A stretch of 64,000 bases of DNA from Desertivirga arenae (GTDB lineage: Bacteria; Bacteroidota; Bacteroidia; Sphingobacteriales; Sphingobacteriaceae). How positions within the stretch are numbered: position 1 is the stretch's first letter; each line of letters starts with the position of its first letter. A program made the translations under genes and the position numbers. Location of the stretch: the NCBI RefSeq assembly GCF_017355785.1, contig NZ_JAFEWE010000004.1:124001-188000 (forward strand), written 5' to 3'. The notes beneath the pieces are model-generated. The model ran no database searches. It was not told the origin of the DNA and worked only from the letters and a program-made list of their open reading frames with translations. Shown piece after piece: positions 63,971 through 64,000 of the stretch.

Positions 63971-64000
63971 TAAAACTCAGCGCAGAACTTTACGTTCTGT

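Noticed and set aside
1-64000. CRISPR array
   Set aside because: No regularly spaced short repeats were seen on either strand; the repeats found are pairs.

Overview
The window is chromosomal DNA from a low-GC member of the Bacteroidota, most likely Sphingobacteriaceae (Pedobacter-like). The evidence is a SusC/SusD/SusE locus under an ECF sigma/FecR pair, a gliding gene (gldH), RicT and DUF3078 proteins, promoters of the Bacteroidota type (-7 TAnnTTTG), and starts without a strong Shine-Dalgarno. The family is inferred from gene content, not from a 16S gene.

Layout. 1-10.5 kb: a small polysaccharide utilisation locus, with a DUF1349 protein cut by the window edge, a LuxR-type regulator, ECF sigma factor, FecR anti-sigma, SusC with an STN domain, SusD, a SusE-like lipoprotein and a GH76 endo-alpha-1,6-mannanase. 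It looks like a minimal alpha-mannan system. 10.6-16 kb: S41 peptidase lipoprotein, AraC regulator, VOC and YCII proteins, HD hydrolase and a MACPF lipoprotein resembling Bacteroidota antagonism toxins. 15.9-17.7 kb: a 1.7 kb scar bounded by a degenerate ~80 bp direct repeat beside tRNA-Pro(GGG), holding a gene remnant and a secreted TPR protein. 18-38 kb: mostly core genes (NlpC/P60, LUD, ftsH, rsfS, birA, pfkA, gmhA, a PAS/HisKA protein, rpsP-rimM-trmD-rplS, psd, hpt, an AsmA-like/GT51 fusion, mrp, NifU-domain, def, M16 peptidase, msrA). 53.8-64 kb: gldH-ricT-holB, ruvX-recQ, an O-methyltransferase, two glucosaminidase-LysM proteins, a small HEXXH membrane protein and a DUF3078 protein.

The main result is at 38.7-52.8 kb. 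A 14,095 bp integrative element driven by a large serine integrase has split comM (yifB). The two comM halves share an 8 bp core, AACATCGG (38742-38749 and 52837-52844). Joining them at the core gives one continuous frame of 514 codons, the normal ComM length, so excision should restore comM exactly. The core lies inside the last codons of the integrase gene. The integrated integrase therefore ends with codons borrowed from antisense comM (585 aa), while the circular form would encode a different, longer tail (612 aa). ComM promotes branch migration in natural transformation, so insertion could reduce transformation and protect the element from being replaced.

The element's cargo is an outer-membrane-like protein, a gpII-like replication initiator, an EVE-like/PD-(D/E)XK nuclease, a coiled-coil membrane protein, a small lipoprotein, an XRE regulator, a decayed PIN-domain gene, a PLD-type nuclease, a small serine resolvase with a res-like repeat cluster, and a tight three-gene cassette of unknown families (48575-50694). 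Next to the integrase is a 73 aa protein that could be its directionality factor. The unknown cassette and the EVE-like nuclease are the best candidates for an undescribed defence or exclusion system. All function claims for the cassette are open.
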